Part shown: positions 8,746 through 16,147 of the stretch, piece by piece
How positions within the stretch are numbered: position 1 is the first letter of the stretch
Layout of the letters: each line of letters begins with the position of its first letter
Assembly (NCBI GenBank): GCA_963728355.1
Contig: CAVSJQ010000016.1
Span: 1 to 64,000 of the forward strand
DNA: 64,000 bases
From: Sva-07 sp963728355
Lineage (GTDB): Bacteria; Actinomycetota; Acidimicrobiia; Acidimicrobiales; Ilumatobacteraceae
Direction of reading: 5' to 3'
Notes under the pieces: model-generated
Databases searched by the model: none
Told to the model about the DNA's origin: nothing
Seen by the model: only the letters and a program-made list of their open reading frames with translations
Program-made: the position numbers and the translations under genes

Positions 8746-9557
8746 ACAGCGCCGTCACACCCCGTTCCATCGACGCCGACCGAACGGGTCTGCACCACGT
8801 CGAGTTCGTCATGGGCATGGCGGTGAGCATCGACATCCGCGATCCCGGCACTCCGCCCGATGCGGTCGTGGACGTCGTGTCCTGGTTGCACCACGTCGAT
8901 GCCACGTTCAGTACGTACATCGACGACAGCGTCATCAGCCGACTCGGACGCGGCGATCTCCGGATCGCCGACGTTTCCGACGAAGTCGCCGGTGTCCTGC
9001 ACCAGTGCGAGCAGATCCGGCTCGAGACCGGCGGCGTCTTCGACGTGTTCGAGATACCGGCACCGAACGGCACCACGCTCGACCCGTCAGGGCTGGTCAA
9101 GGGTTGGTCGATCGAGCACGCTGCGACGATGCTCGAGCGGGCGGGATGTGTGAACTTCTGCATCAACGCAGGGGGCGACATCGCACTACGTGGGCGCCCC
9201 ACCGACGACGCGTCGTGGCGTGTCGGAATCCGCCATCCTCTGAGCGCCGACGAACTGGCGACGGTGGTGACGGCCCGGGGCCCGCTGGGCGTGGCGACGT
9301 CGGCCACGTACGAACGGGGTGCCCACATCATCGATCCGCGCACGCGTCAGGCGACCACCGACCTCGCCAGCGCAACCGTCGTCGGGCCGGACCTGACGAT
9401 CGCCGATGCCTACGCGACCGCCATGTTCGTGATGGGCCTCGACGGTCTGGACTGGATCGCCGACCATCCGGACTACGAGGCGTACCTGATCACCCACGAA
9501 GAGCGCGCTGCCTGGACGCCCGGCTTCGAGCGCTACCGCCGACCCTCAGCCGGCTGA
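8742..9557 (+). CDS. apbE: FAD:protein FMN transferase (ApbE family)
   Basis: A 271-residue ApbE-type flavin transferase, which moves FMN from FAD onto a Thr of FMN-binding-domain proteins. Recognisable elements are FVMGMAVSIDI at the start, LDPSGLVKGWSIEHA, INAGGDIALRG and the late DAYATAMFVMG. It sits directly downstream of its probable substrate, with GTGA overlap. It has no signal peptide or lipobox, whereas many ApbE proteins are exported, so flavinylation may occur before export or the protein may be carried by another route. It is slightly short for the family. The 3' end overlaps the convergent hydrolase by 25 bases. Confidence 0.9.
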   Translation: MNSAVTPRSIDADRTGLHHVEFVMGMAVSIDIRDPGTPPDAVVDVVSWLHHVDATFSTYIDDSVISRLGRGDLRIADVSDEVAGVLHQCEQIRLETGGVFDVFEIPAPNGTTLDPSGLVKGWSIEHAATMLERAGCVNFCINAGGDIALRGRPTDDASWRVGIRHPLSADELATVVTARGPLGVATSATYERGAHIIDPRTRQATTDLASATVVGPDLTIADAYATAMFVMGLDGLDWIADHPDYEAYLITHEERAAWTPGFERYRRPSAG

Positions 9558-10327
9558 GTCCCCAGCACCGGCGGCAGCCAGGTGTCGAGGCGTTCGACGA
9601 TGAGGTCGTCGCTGCGAGCGAGGAGATGCCCGTCGCCGGGAACGATCTCCACCTCGCCGTGCCCAGCGATCGCGGCGACCACGTGGCTCGCCTCCGGGGG
9701 GAGCAGCTCATCGCGGTCTCCGTGGAAGAGCAGCAGCGGCCTGCCCGCCAGCCCGCCAGCGACCTCGCAGCCGGCAGATTGCGTGGCGAACGTCACGACG
9801 CCGGCCACCGATACCGGCATGATCACCGCGGTCCGGACGGCGACGGCACCACCGAAGCTGTGTCCCATCACGACGACGCGGTCGGCGCCCGCATCCCGGA
9901 CGAGCTCGACGCCGCAGGCGAGGTCGTGCGCACACAGATCGAGATTGTTGGGTTCCCGGTAGCCGATGCGCACGAATTCGACGCCTCGCTCGGCCCAGCG
10001 CTCACCCAGGCGCTGGTACAGCCCGTGTCCAGGACCGAGCACGCCGCCCATCGCTCCGCCACACGCCACGATCGCGGCGCCATGCGACATCGAATCGGCG
10101 GGTGGGCGGTGCCACAGCACCGTGAGCAGACCACGGCTCGTGTAGACCTCGCGGTGCCGCAACGACGGTCGATGCGCGGACGGTGGCGTCACGTCGACCT
10201 CGGTCGATGCCAGCGGTCGAAGCGCTTCCAGCGCCGTCGGCTCGGACGGGTCGGCGGGTGCATCACCGGAGTGCGGAGCGGTACCGGTATCCGACGGCGC
10301 TCCTTCCGCTCCGCTTCCGTCGGTCAT
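9533..10327 (-). CDS. Alpha/beta hydrolase
   Basis: A 264-residue alpha/beta hydrolase related to dienelactone hydrolases and short acyl esterases. The nucleophile elbow is GHSFGG, the acid region is FHGDRDELLPP, and the catalytic His lies in GDGHLL. The first 60 residues are acidic and proline-rich and probably disordered. It is divergent from the MarR gene with only 23 bases between start codons, so MarR binding there would probably affect both. The substrate is unknown. Confidence 0.85.
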   Translation of the reverse strand: MTDGSGAEGAPSDTGTAPHSGDAPADPSEPTALEALRPLASTEVDVTPPSAHRPSLRHREVYTSRGLLTVLWHRPPADSMSHGAAIVACGGAMGGVLGPGHGLYQRLGERWAERGVEFVRIGYREPNNLDLCAHDLACGVELVRDAGADRVVVMGHSFGGAVAVRTAVIMPVSVAGVVTFATQSAGCEVAGGLAGRPLLLFHGDRDELLPPEASHVVAAIAGHGEVEIVPGDGHLLARSDDLIVERLDTWLPPVLGTQPAEGRR

Positions 10328-10350
10328 CGCTGACTAGCGTACAAACGCAC

Positions 10351-10920
10351 ATGCCCAGGTCAGCCACCGGAACCAGCGCCGTCGACTTCCGCAATCGCAC
10401 CGACCGCGAGCACGCTCGCCGCATCGGTCGAGCTTGGATCGAGCTGCGCCGCGGGGCTGCCGCCTCGGCGCTGCGCTCCTACCTGTTCGGCACCGAGAAG
10501 GCGCTCGAACAAGGCCAGATGGATGCCCTCGACCTGTTGACGCGACGCGACGAACGGCCCATGAAGGAGCTGGCCGCACGGCTGCGCGTCGAGCCGTCCA
10601 CCGCCACTCGGGCGATGCAACGCCTGGAGAACGACGGGCTCGTCGAGCGGTTCACGTCGCCGGAGGACGGCCGGGTGGTCCTCGTGCGCATCACCGACGA
10701 GGGACGCCGACGCCACGACGCCGTCGCCGCACGTCGGTCGATCGCGATGATGCACATCCTCAGCGAGTTCGAACCCCAGGAGCGAGCTCAGCTCGCCGAT
10801 CTGATGGACCGCCTGATCATCTCGATCGACGAGGTCGTCCAGCGGCTGGAGGACACCGAGGACGGCGAACGCGCCGTCGGTGCCGGACACGCCGACGGTC
10901 TCGACACCGAAACGAACTGA
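10351..10920 (+). CDS. MarR-family transcriptional regulator
   Basis: A 189-residue MarR-type regulator. The winged helix spans about residues 55-125, with recognition-helix region ELAARLRVEPSTATRAMQRL and wing SPEDGRVVLVRIT, flanked by dimerisation helices. ATG 10351 is chosen; the frame is open upstream but would run into the divergent hydrolase. The very short shared promoter region with the hydrolase suggests local control of that gene. An acidic C-terminal tail is not conserved in the family. Confidence 0.88.
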   Translation: MPRSATGTSAVDFRNRTDREHARRIGRAWIELRRGAAASALRSYLFGTEKALEQGQMDALDLLTRRDERPMKELAARLRVEPSTATRAMQRLENDGLVERFTSPEDGRVVLVRITDEGRRRHDAVAARRSIAMMHILSEFEPQERAQLADLMDRLIISIDEVVQRLEDTEDGERAVGAGHADGLDTETN

Positions 10921-10974
10921 GAACCGCTCGGCGGGCCCCGTTCGATCCCAGAACCGGCGGGTACAGTCGCCGTC

Positions 10975-11583
10975 ATGGCCGACCAGGCAACGTTCGCCGA
11001 CGAGGCGATGCAGTACGCACCGCAGCTCTACTCGGGTGCGCTGCGCATGACCCGCAATCGCAGCGACGCCGAAGATCTCGTGCAGGAGACCTACCTCAAG
11101 GGCTACCGGAGCTATCACACCTTCACCGAGGGCACGAACCTGCGGGCGTGGCTGTTCCGAATCATGACCAACACGTACATCAACTCGTACCGCGCCAAGC
11201 AGCGACGTCCCGACGAGACGGAACTCGGCGAGTTCGAGGACCTCTACCTGTACAAGAACCTAGGGGCACTCCAAGATGCGAGTGTCGGGCGTTCGGCGGA
11301 GGAGTCGTTGATGGAGCTGCTGCCCGACGACGAGGTGAAGCGAGCGCTCGAGAACCTCCCCGACAACTTCCGCCTCCCGGTCATCCTCGCCGATGTCGAA
11401 GGGTTCGCGTACAAGGAGATCGCCGAGATGCTCGACATCCCGATCGGCACCGTGATGTCGCGCCTGCACCGGGGAAGAAAAGCGATGCAGAAGGCGTTGC
11501 ACGACTATGCCCTCGAACGAGGGCTGGTCGCCGCCCGTCCGGCAGCGGCCGACGGCACCTTCGGACAGGACGACGACCGATGA
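10975..11583 (+). CDS. sigR: ECF sigma factor, SigR/SigH type
   Basis: A 202-residue extracytoplasmic-function sigma factor. Region 2 contains RNRSDAEDLVQETYLKGY and WLFRIMTNTYINSYR, which is characteristic of the SigR/SigH group; region 4 contains DVEGFAYKEIAEMLDIPIG and TVMSRLHRGRK. SigR-type factors turn on thiol-oxidative-stress genes such as thioredoxin and mycothiol functions. The adjacent zinc anti-sigma gene overlaps its stop codon (ATGA), as in sigR-rsrA. A TACAGT hexamer lies 7 bases before the ATG, suggesting a leaderless transcript. Assignment to SigR rather than another ECF group rests on the partner as well as sequence. Confidence 0.9.
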   Translation: MADQATFADEAMQYAPQLYSGALRMTRNRSDAEDLVQETYLKGYRSYHTFTEGTNLRAWLFRIMTNTYINSYRAKQRRPDETELGEFEDLYLYKNLGALQDASVGRSAEESLMELLPDDEVKRALENLPDNFRLPVILADVEGFAYKEIAEMLDIPIGTVMSRLHRGRKAMQKALHDYALERGLVAARPAAADGTFGQDDDR

Positions 11584-11867
11584 GCGACGAGGCAACGACA
11601 ACCGACGGACCGGCGGTCTCCGACTGCGCGCAGACGCTGCGAGAACTCGATGTCTTCCTCGACGGCGAACTCTCCGACCAACAGCAGGCCGCGATCCGCC
11701 ACCACCTCGAGGGCTGCATGGACTGCCTCGGCGCCTTCGACTTCCACGCCGAACTGAAGATCGTCGTCGCCCAGAAGTGCAACAACGACGAGATGCCTCC
11801 CGGCCTGTTGGGCAAGATCGAACGCTGCTTCGGCACCGATTTCGACGGCGACGGCACGATCGGCTGA
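11580..11867 (+). CDS. rsrA: Zinc-binding anti-sigma factor, RsrA type
   Basis: A 95-residue ZAS-type anti-sigma factor. The zinc ligands are visible: an early Cys in SDCAQTLRELDVFLDGE and the HHLEGCMDC block, i.e. the H-x3-C-x2-C signature. A further Cys occurs in QKCNNDEMP and another in RCFG. RsrA-type proteins release SigR when these thiols are oxidised. The ATG overlaps the sigma factor stop, giving translational coupling and probably a 1:1 supply. Confidence 0.9.
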   Translation: MSDEATTTDGPAVSDCAQTLRELDVFLDGELSDQQQAAIRHHLEGCMDCLGAFDFHAELKIVVAQKCNNDEMPPGLLGKIERCFGTDFDGDGTIG

Positions 11868-11909
11868 CGGTTTCGCCGGACGGCGGGTGTGCGGGTTAGC
11901 CTCTCGACC

Positions 11910-12068
11910 ATGCTCGCAGCCAACGTCTGGCACTGGTGGATCGGTATCGCACTCGTGCTCCTCGCCGTCGTCTCCGTCGTGGTGATGGTGGCTGCATACA
12001 TGCGCTACGTCAGTGCCAAGCAGTATCCGAGCCGGGCGCAGCAATCGCACCACCACACCGACCTCTAG
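11910..12068 (+). CDS. Small single-span membrane protein
   Basis: A 52-residue protein with one strong transmembrane segment (about residues 10-31, IGIALVLLAVVSVVVMVAAY) and a polar C-terminal tail ending in three His. I read it directly from the sequence: ATG 11910, TAG 12066-12068. A TAGCCT hexamer ends 7 bases before the ATG, matching leaderless promoters elsewhere in this window. It lies between rsrA and tilS and its 3' half overlaps the open frame assigned to tilS. Function unknown. Confidence 0.6.
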   Translation: MLAANVWHWWIGIALVLLAVVSVVVMVAAYMRYVSAKQYPSRAQQSHHHTDL

Positions 12069-12970
12069 GGGTCGCCGACCCAGGCGCCGCACTGCTGGAC
12101 ATCGCCGATCTCATCGCCCGGTGCACGTTTCCGCCGGGAGGCACCACGGTCACGTGCGGGCTGTCGGGAGGCGCAGACTCCAGTGCCATGGTCGCGCTGG
12201 CGATCGCAGCGCGCTGCGATGTCGCTGCCGTCCACGTCCACCACGGCCTGCGGAGATCCGCGGATCACGACGCCGAACTCGCCGAGACCATCGCGACCCG
12301 GCTCGGCGCGGGCTTCCGCCTCGTCCACGTCGACGTCGACGACGGCCCGAACCTCGAGGCGCGTGCACGCGCTGCTCGCCGAGCGGCGCTCGGGCCGGAG
12401 GCGATGACCGGCCACACCGCCGACGATCAGGCAGAAACCGTGCTCCTCTCGCTGCTGCGCGGCGCGGGGGCGACGGGCCTCGGCGGGATTGGGCCGGGAC
12501 GACGACACCCGATCCTGGCGCTGCGGCGAGCCGAGACGAGGTCACTGTGTGAGCAGCTCGGGCTCACGATCGCCCAGGATCCCAGCAACGACGACCCTCG
12601 TTTCCGCCGCAACCGGATTCGCCACGAACTGATGCCGCTGCTCGACGACATCGCCGAGCGGGACGTGACCGTGCTGCTCGCCCGCACCGCCGACCTGCTG
12701 CGGGCCGACGACCAGTACCTCGACGAACTGGCGGCGGGCGTCGATCCCACCGATGCCGGTGAACTCGCCACCGCTCCACGCGTTCTCGCGGCCCGCGCGA
12801 TCAGGCAGTGGCTCGATCACGACGGCTACCCGCCGGACACCGACACGGTGCGCCGGGTGTTGGCCGTTGCCGCAGGTGACGCCTCCGCATGCGAACTCAC
12901 GCACGGACGACGCGTCGAGCGACGCGGTGACCGTCTCCACCTTTTCCCGACGACCGCACCCGACCGGTAG
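11936..12970 (+). CDS. tilS: tRNA(Ile)-lysidine synthase
   Basis: TilS modifies C34 of the AUA-reading tRNA-Ile to lysidine. The PP-loop CGLSGGADSSAMVAL, the HVHHGLR segment, the GHTADDQAETVLLSLLRG block and the DPSNDDPRFRRNRIR block are all diagnostic. The protein ends with the shorter C-terminal region usual in Actinobacteria. The start is uncertain: GTG 11936 is the only ATG/GTG/TTG in frame before the PP-loop, but residues up to about 12090 look non-coding and overlap the small membrane protein. CTG at 12092 or 12095 would begin just where homology begins. No hpt or ftsH follows, unlike the common order. Confidence 0.85.
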   Translation: MDRYRTRAPRRRLRRGDGGCIHALRQCQAVSEPGAAIAPPHRPLGVADPGAALLDIADLIARCTFPPGGTTVTCGLSGGADSSAMVALAIAARCDVAAVHVHHGLRRSADHDAELAETIATRLGAGFRLVHVDVDDGPNLEARARAARRAALGPEAMTGHTADDQAETVLLSLLRGAGATGLGGIGPGRRHPILALRRAETRSLCEQLGLTIAQDPSNDDPRFRRNRIRHELMPLLDDIAERDVTVLLARTADLLRADDQYLDELAAGVDPTDAGELATAPRVLAARAIRQWLDHDGYPPDTDTVRRVLAVAAGDASACELTHGRRVERRGDRLHLFPTTAPDR

Positions 12971-13019
12971 TCTGGCCATCCGTTATGTCGAGTCGCGCAC
13001 GTCCAGAAGCTGTCCACTG

Positions 13020-13526
13020 ATGCCTCCCCGCCTTCGCGGCAAGTGGGCTCTGGGCATCACACCACGCAATTTCACCTGGATTCTCAAGGACAAGCTGGCG
13101 ATCTGCGAGCGTCCCGGCGGTGTCGGCGACAGCCATCGCCGCGTTCGACGCCAGGAGGAGATCATCTGGCTGCGCGAGAACGGCTTCGGCTGCGTGATCT
13201 CGATCATCGTGGCGCCGCACAACCTGCACAACTACGACGAGTTGCAGCTGCCGTACCGGCACCGCCCGTTCAGCAACGAGCACACCGATCAGTACCTGAC
13301 GGCGCTCTACACCGAGATCCGCGAGCTCCTGCGCCACGGCACCAAGGTGCTCGTGCACGGCGACGAGGTCGGCGACCGGATCATCGGGATCATGGGTGGC
13401 TACATCCGCTGGGCCGGACTCATCGACGAGCCGACGCAGGCCATCCAGGTCACCGAGCGTCTGGCCGGTCGCCAGCTCGACCCGTTCGCACGCGAGATCA
13501 TCCTGCGTGCTCACACGCTGCGCTGA
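13020..13526 (+). CDS. Dual-specificity-phosphatase-fold protein lacking the catalytic Cys
   Basis: A 168-residue protein whose layout fits a small tyrosine/dual-specificity phosphatase: an early RPGGVGDSHRRV loop, HTDQYLTALYTEIRELL helix, then VLVHGDEVGDRIIGIMGGY. In active members this last block is H-C-x5-R; here H113-G114-x5-R120 keeps the His and Arg but has Gly at the Cys position. It is therefore probably a pseudophosphatase that binds phosphorylated ligands, or has another role. ATG 13020 overlaps the TGA of an 11-codon frame beginning at 12985. The family call is by pattern only. Confidence 0.6.
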   Translation: MPPRLRGKWALGITPRNFTWILKDKLAICERPGGVGDSHRRVRRQEEIIWLRENGFGCVISIIVAPHNLHNYDELQLPYRHRPFSNEHTDQYLTALYTEIRELLRHGTKVLVHGDEVGDRIIGIMGGYIRWAGLIDEPTQAIQVTERLAGRQLDPFAREIILRAHTLR

Positions 13527-13538
13527 GGCGCCGAGCCG

Positions 13539-14180
13539 TCAGGCACGCAGCGGCGGCGAGATGCCGCACGTGTCGCGGTCGACGACGAGCAACGGCAGCG
13601 GGTCGACGGCGACGTTGCCGGGTCGCACCTCGAAGTGCAGGTGGAAGTTGTTCTCGCCAGAGGTTCCGCTGCTGCCGACGAACCCGATCGTCTGTCCTGG
13701 CGTGACCGAGTCGCCCTCGACCAACCCGGCAGGGTCCTCGGCGAGGTGGAAGTACTTGTAGGTCGTGTCGGTCGCGGAGTCGTAGAGCGTCCAGCCCCAA
13801 CCGGCGGTGCCCGTGTTGGTGTAGCGCTTGGTCAGGACGCCCGCCACGACGGCGACGACGGGCTGGCCGGCCGACCCCATGATGTCGACGCCCTCGTGGA
13901 GCCGCGTCGCTCCACGGGCATCGCCGAAGTTGTCGAGGACGTAGCAGTCCGACGCCGGGGCCACCGGGAACATCAGCATGCCCTCGGGAACCGGCGACGG
14001 CCGCAGCGACAGCCGTTCCGCCGTCCGCAGCGCCGTACCGGGCTGGTCGAGCCGGGCGATCGAGCCCTCGGCATGGGCGAGCGGCCTGGCCACCGCCGCG
14101 AGGCCGCATCCACAGGCGGCACCGATCATCGTGCCCAGGAACCGGCGGCGGCTCGAACGATGCACGCGTCCGTCTGCCAT
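13539..14180 (-). CDS. Tat-exported M23 metallopeptidase
   Basis: A 213-residue cell-wall peptidase of the LytM/M23 type. The N-terminus has a twin-arginine signal (SSRRRFLGTMIGAACG) ending in ARPLAHA. The zinc site is split as LHEGVDI (His and Asp ligands) and HLHFEVRPG (catalytic and ligand His), so it looks active. I start at ATG 14180; a longer frame from 14294 would translate one copy of the 42-nt palindrome, which argues against it. It should act on peptidoglycan outside the membrane. Confidence 0.9.
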   Translation of the reverse strand: MADGRVHRSSRRRFLGTMIGAACGCGLAAVARPLAHAEGSIARLDQPGTALRTAERLSLRPSPVPEGMLMFPVAPASDCYVLDNFGDARGATRLHEGVDIMGSAGQPVVAVVAGVLTKRYTNTGTAGWGWTLYDSATDTTYKYFHLAEDPAGLVEGDSVTPGQTIGFVGSSGTSGENNFHLHFEVRPGNVAVDPLPLLVVDRDTCGISPPLRA

Positions 14181-14255
14181 GGGACTGTCATCGGCTTCGC
14201 TCCCGTCGAACTTGACCCGGACGCGGTCCGATTCACCGTCCCGCGACCCGCGCCA

Positions 14256-14297
14256 GCGATGAGCCAACCGCCCGAATCCGGGCTCTTCGCTCATCGC
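14256..14297. repeat. 42-nt dispersed palindrome, copy 1
   Basis: The outer arms are GCGATGAGC (14256-14264) and GCTCATCGC (14289-14297), perfect inverted repeats. Inside is a second stem GCCCG/CGGGC. Copies 2 and 3 have the same length and layout. Copy 1 lies just upstream of the M23 gene start, 19 bases from copy 2. Confidence 0.85.
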
Positions 14298-14316
14298 TCG
14301 TCACCGATTCGCCGCT

Positions 14317-14358
14317 GCGGTGAGCCAACCGCCCGGATCCGGGCTTTTCGCTCATCGC
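14317..14358. repeat. 42-nt dispersed palindrome, copy 2
   Basis: Arms GCGGTGAGC and GCTCATCGC (one G-T mismatch in the outer stem) enclose the inner palindrome GCCCGGATCCGGGC, followed by TTTTC. It sits between the divergent M23 and SDR-like genes, in tandem with copy 1. Confidence 0.85.
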
Positions 14359-14411
14359 TCGCGGATGGTCCGGCTGGACCGATCTGCAGGAGGTGGGGCG
14401 TACTAGCGTTC

Positions 14412-15389
14412 ATGGTGATGGGTGGCAAGCGGGTGTTCGTGAGCGGCGTGGGAGGCGAACTCGGCACGACCATAGCGGGGCTGCTCGAGGATGAGCCATG
14501 GGTGGGGCAACTGTCAGGGATCGACGCCGATCCGCCCCGGCACCGTCTGCAGCGCACGGTGTTCCACCGCATCCACCCCGACGAGCACGACCGGATCGTC
14601 GACACCGTGTTGCGCTTCAATCCTCACGTCCTGGTCCACGTCGGCGTGTGGGAGCCCGACGCCCGGGCAGCGCCGCATGCGGCGGCCACACTGACCGACC
14701 AGGCAGCGACGTCGATCCTCGGTGCGGCGGCCGAGTGCTCTGCGCTCGAACACGTGGTCGTGCGCAGCGGTATCGAGATCTACGGCCGCGGACGGGGCGC
14801 GCTCACCCGACCGAGCGAATCCGCCCCCATCGCCCCTACCAGCGACTGGGGCCGAACGGTCGCAGCGATCGAGCACACCGCTGCCAAGGTCGGCGAGCGG
14901 GTGGGCGTCACCATCGGTGCGGTCCGGCTCGCACCGGTCCTCGGCCCTCACGTCCCGTCGCCGCTCGGCCGACTGCTGCGTCAGCCCGGCGTCCCGTTCA
15001 GTGTGCTCGCCGATCCACCGTTCGCCGTGATCGAGGATCGCGACGCCGCGCGGGCGATCGTGGCCGCTGCTCGGGTCGGGCTCGCCGAACCGGTCAACGT
15101 CGTTGCCCCGGGCGCGATCACCGCACTGCAGGCTGCTCGCCGCGGCGGCCGGATCCCGATCCCACTCGTCGGTCCCGACTGGCGAGTCGCCCGCGCCCTC
15201 AGTTTCCTGCTCGGTGCACCGATCCCCGACCATGTCTCCGAAGCGCTGCACCGTGGACGCCTGGCCGACAATGGTCGAATGCAGGCCTTGCTCGGTCTCC
15301 AGCCGGAGCACGGCACGGTCGACGTGATCGACCGGCTCTACCACTGGCCCAGCATCATCCATCAACCAGCACGGGTACAGGTGGCCTGA
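14412..15389 (+). CDS. SDR-type epimerase/dehydratase-like protein, catalytic YxxxK lost
   Basis: A 325-residue extended short-chain dehydrogenase. The nucleotide-binding loop SGVGGELGTT near residues 11-20 fits G-x-x-G-x-x-G, so dinucleotide binding is plausible. The catalytic position that normally reads Y-G-x-x-K is W146-G-R-T-V150 here, so both Tyr and Lys are replaced. Later elements (IGAVRLAPVLGPH, EDRDAARAI) remain normal. Start ATG 14412; an ATG two codons later is possible. The next gene starts on its stop codon (TGATG), and that neighbour has also lost its catalytic residues. Confidence 0.8.
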   Translation: MVMGGKRVFVSGVGGELGTTIAGLLEDEPWVGQLSGIDADPPRHRLQRTVFHRIHPDEHDRIVDTVLRFNPHVLVHVGVWEPDARAAPHAAATLTDQAATSILGAAAECSALEHVVVRSGIEIYGRGRGALTRPSESAPIAPTSDWGRTVAAIEHTAAKVGERVGVTIGAVRLAPVLGPHVPSPLGRLLRQPGVPFSVLADPPFAVIEDRDAARAIVAAARVGLAEPVNVVAPGAITALQAARRGGRIPIPLVGPDWRVARALSFLLGAPIPDHVSEALHRGRLADNGRMQALLGLQPEHGTVDVIDRLYHWPSIIHQPARVQVA

Positions 15390-16147
15390 TGACCTCGACT
15401 CTCGGACGCGTCGTCAACTTCCCGGTCCGCGACACCGCAACCCGTGCCGGCGCAGCCGTCACGCGAGCGGCCGCCGACCTCAACGCATCGGTCACCCGAC
15501 TCACCGACGAGCAGGCCGGCGTCGTCGACGACTGGGGACGCGACCCCGGACTCGTTCGAATGATCATCCGCGCCTCACGCATCCGTTGGGACGTCACCAT
15601 CGGCGGCGACCAACGCCTCCCGCGTCGCAAGGGTGCCCTGATCGTCGTCAACGCCCGGGCGCTCGCGCTGGCTCCGATCTACTCCGCCCTGGCGCTCAGC
15701 GAGGTCATCGATCGGCCGGTGCGGTTCGTCGGCCGACCCGACGCTGCTCCGATCGGCGCCTTCCTCCGCCGGATCGGTGGTCTGCTCGACCATCCGGACG
15801 AGGTGGCCGGCGCCCTGGCGGCAGGTCAACTCGTGATCATGGCCGCCGAGCACAGCGAGCGGCTGCGCAAGGTCGGCCGGGTCGACCACTCCTTGGTCGG
15901 CGGGGCCCTCGCCGCTGGCGTCCAGGTGTTTCCAGCAGCGACCGCGTCGAACCCGATCGGTCGGGCCGCCCGCCTGGAGATCGGAGCGCCATCTCGTTCG
16001 CCACGTCGGCGCAAGGGACCGCTCAGCGAGCTCGAACTCGCCGATCAAGTCGGCCGCGACATCGAGATGCTGCTCGCCGAAATGGGCGACATCCGCACCG
16101 GAACACCGATCGACTGGCTCCCGCTGAGCGGGCTGGGAGGCGCCTGA
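15389..16147 (+). CDS. PlsC-like acyltransferase-fold protein lacking HX4D
   Basis: A 252-residue protein that aligns by pattern with 1-acyl-glycerol-phosphate acyltransferases: GALIVVNARALALAP stands where the family has an NHxxxxD motif, followed by RPVRFVGRPDAAPIGAFLRRIGG and GQLVIMAAEHSE where FPEG-type motif III is usual. The catalytic His is Ala89 and the Asp is Leu94, so acyl transfer by the standard mechanism is unlikely. It overlaps both neighbours by one base (TGATG). A structural or lipid-binding role together with the SDR-like protein is inference. Confidence 0.7.
   Translation: MTSTLGRVVNFPVRDTATRAGAAVTRAAADLNASVTRLTDEQAGVVDDWGRDPGLVRMIIRASRIRWDVTIGGDQRLPRRKGALIVVNARALALAPIYSALALSEVIDRPVRFVGRPDAAPIGAFLRRIGGLLDHPDEVAGALAAGQLVIMAAEHSERLRKVGRVDHSLVGGALAAGVQVFPAATASNPIGRAARLEIGAPSRSPRRRKGPLSELELADQVGRDIEMLLAEMGDIRTGTPIDWLPLSGLGGA

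Noticed and set aside
8252..10333. A 693-codon open frame on the plus strand across the ApbE and hydrolase genes
   Set aside because: Its product is dominated by Arg, Pro and Ser without family motifs. It crosses two well-supported genes and is expected in GC-rich DNA.
12985..13020. An 11-codon upstream frame (MSSRARPEAVH) whose stop overlaps the pseudophosphatase start
   Set aside because: TAGTCT lies upstream and TGATG coupling is possible, but so short a frame cannot be distinguished from chance.
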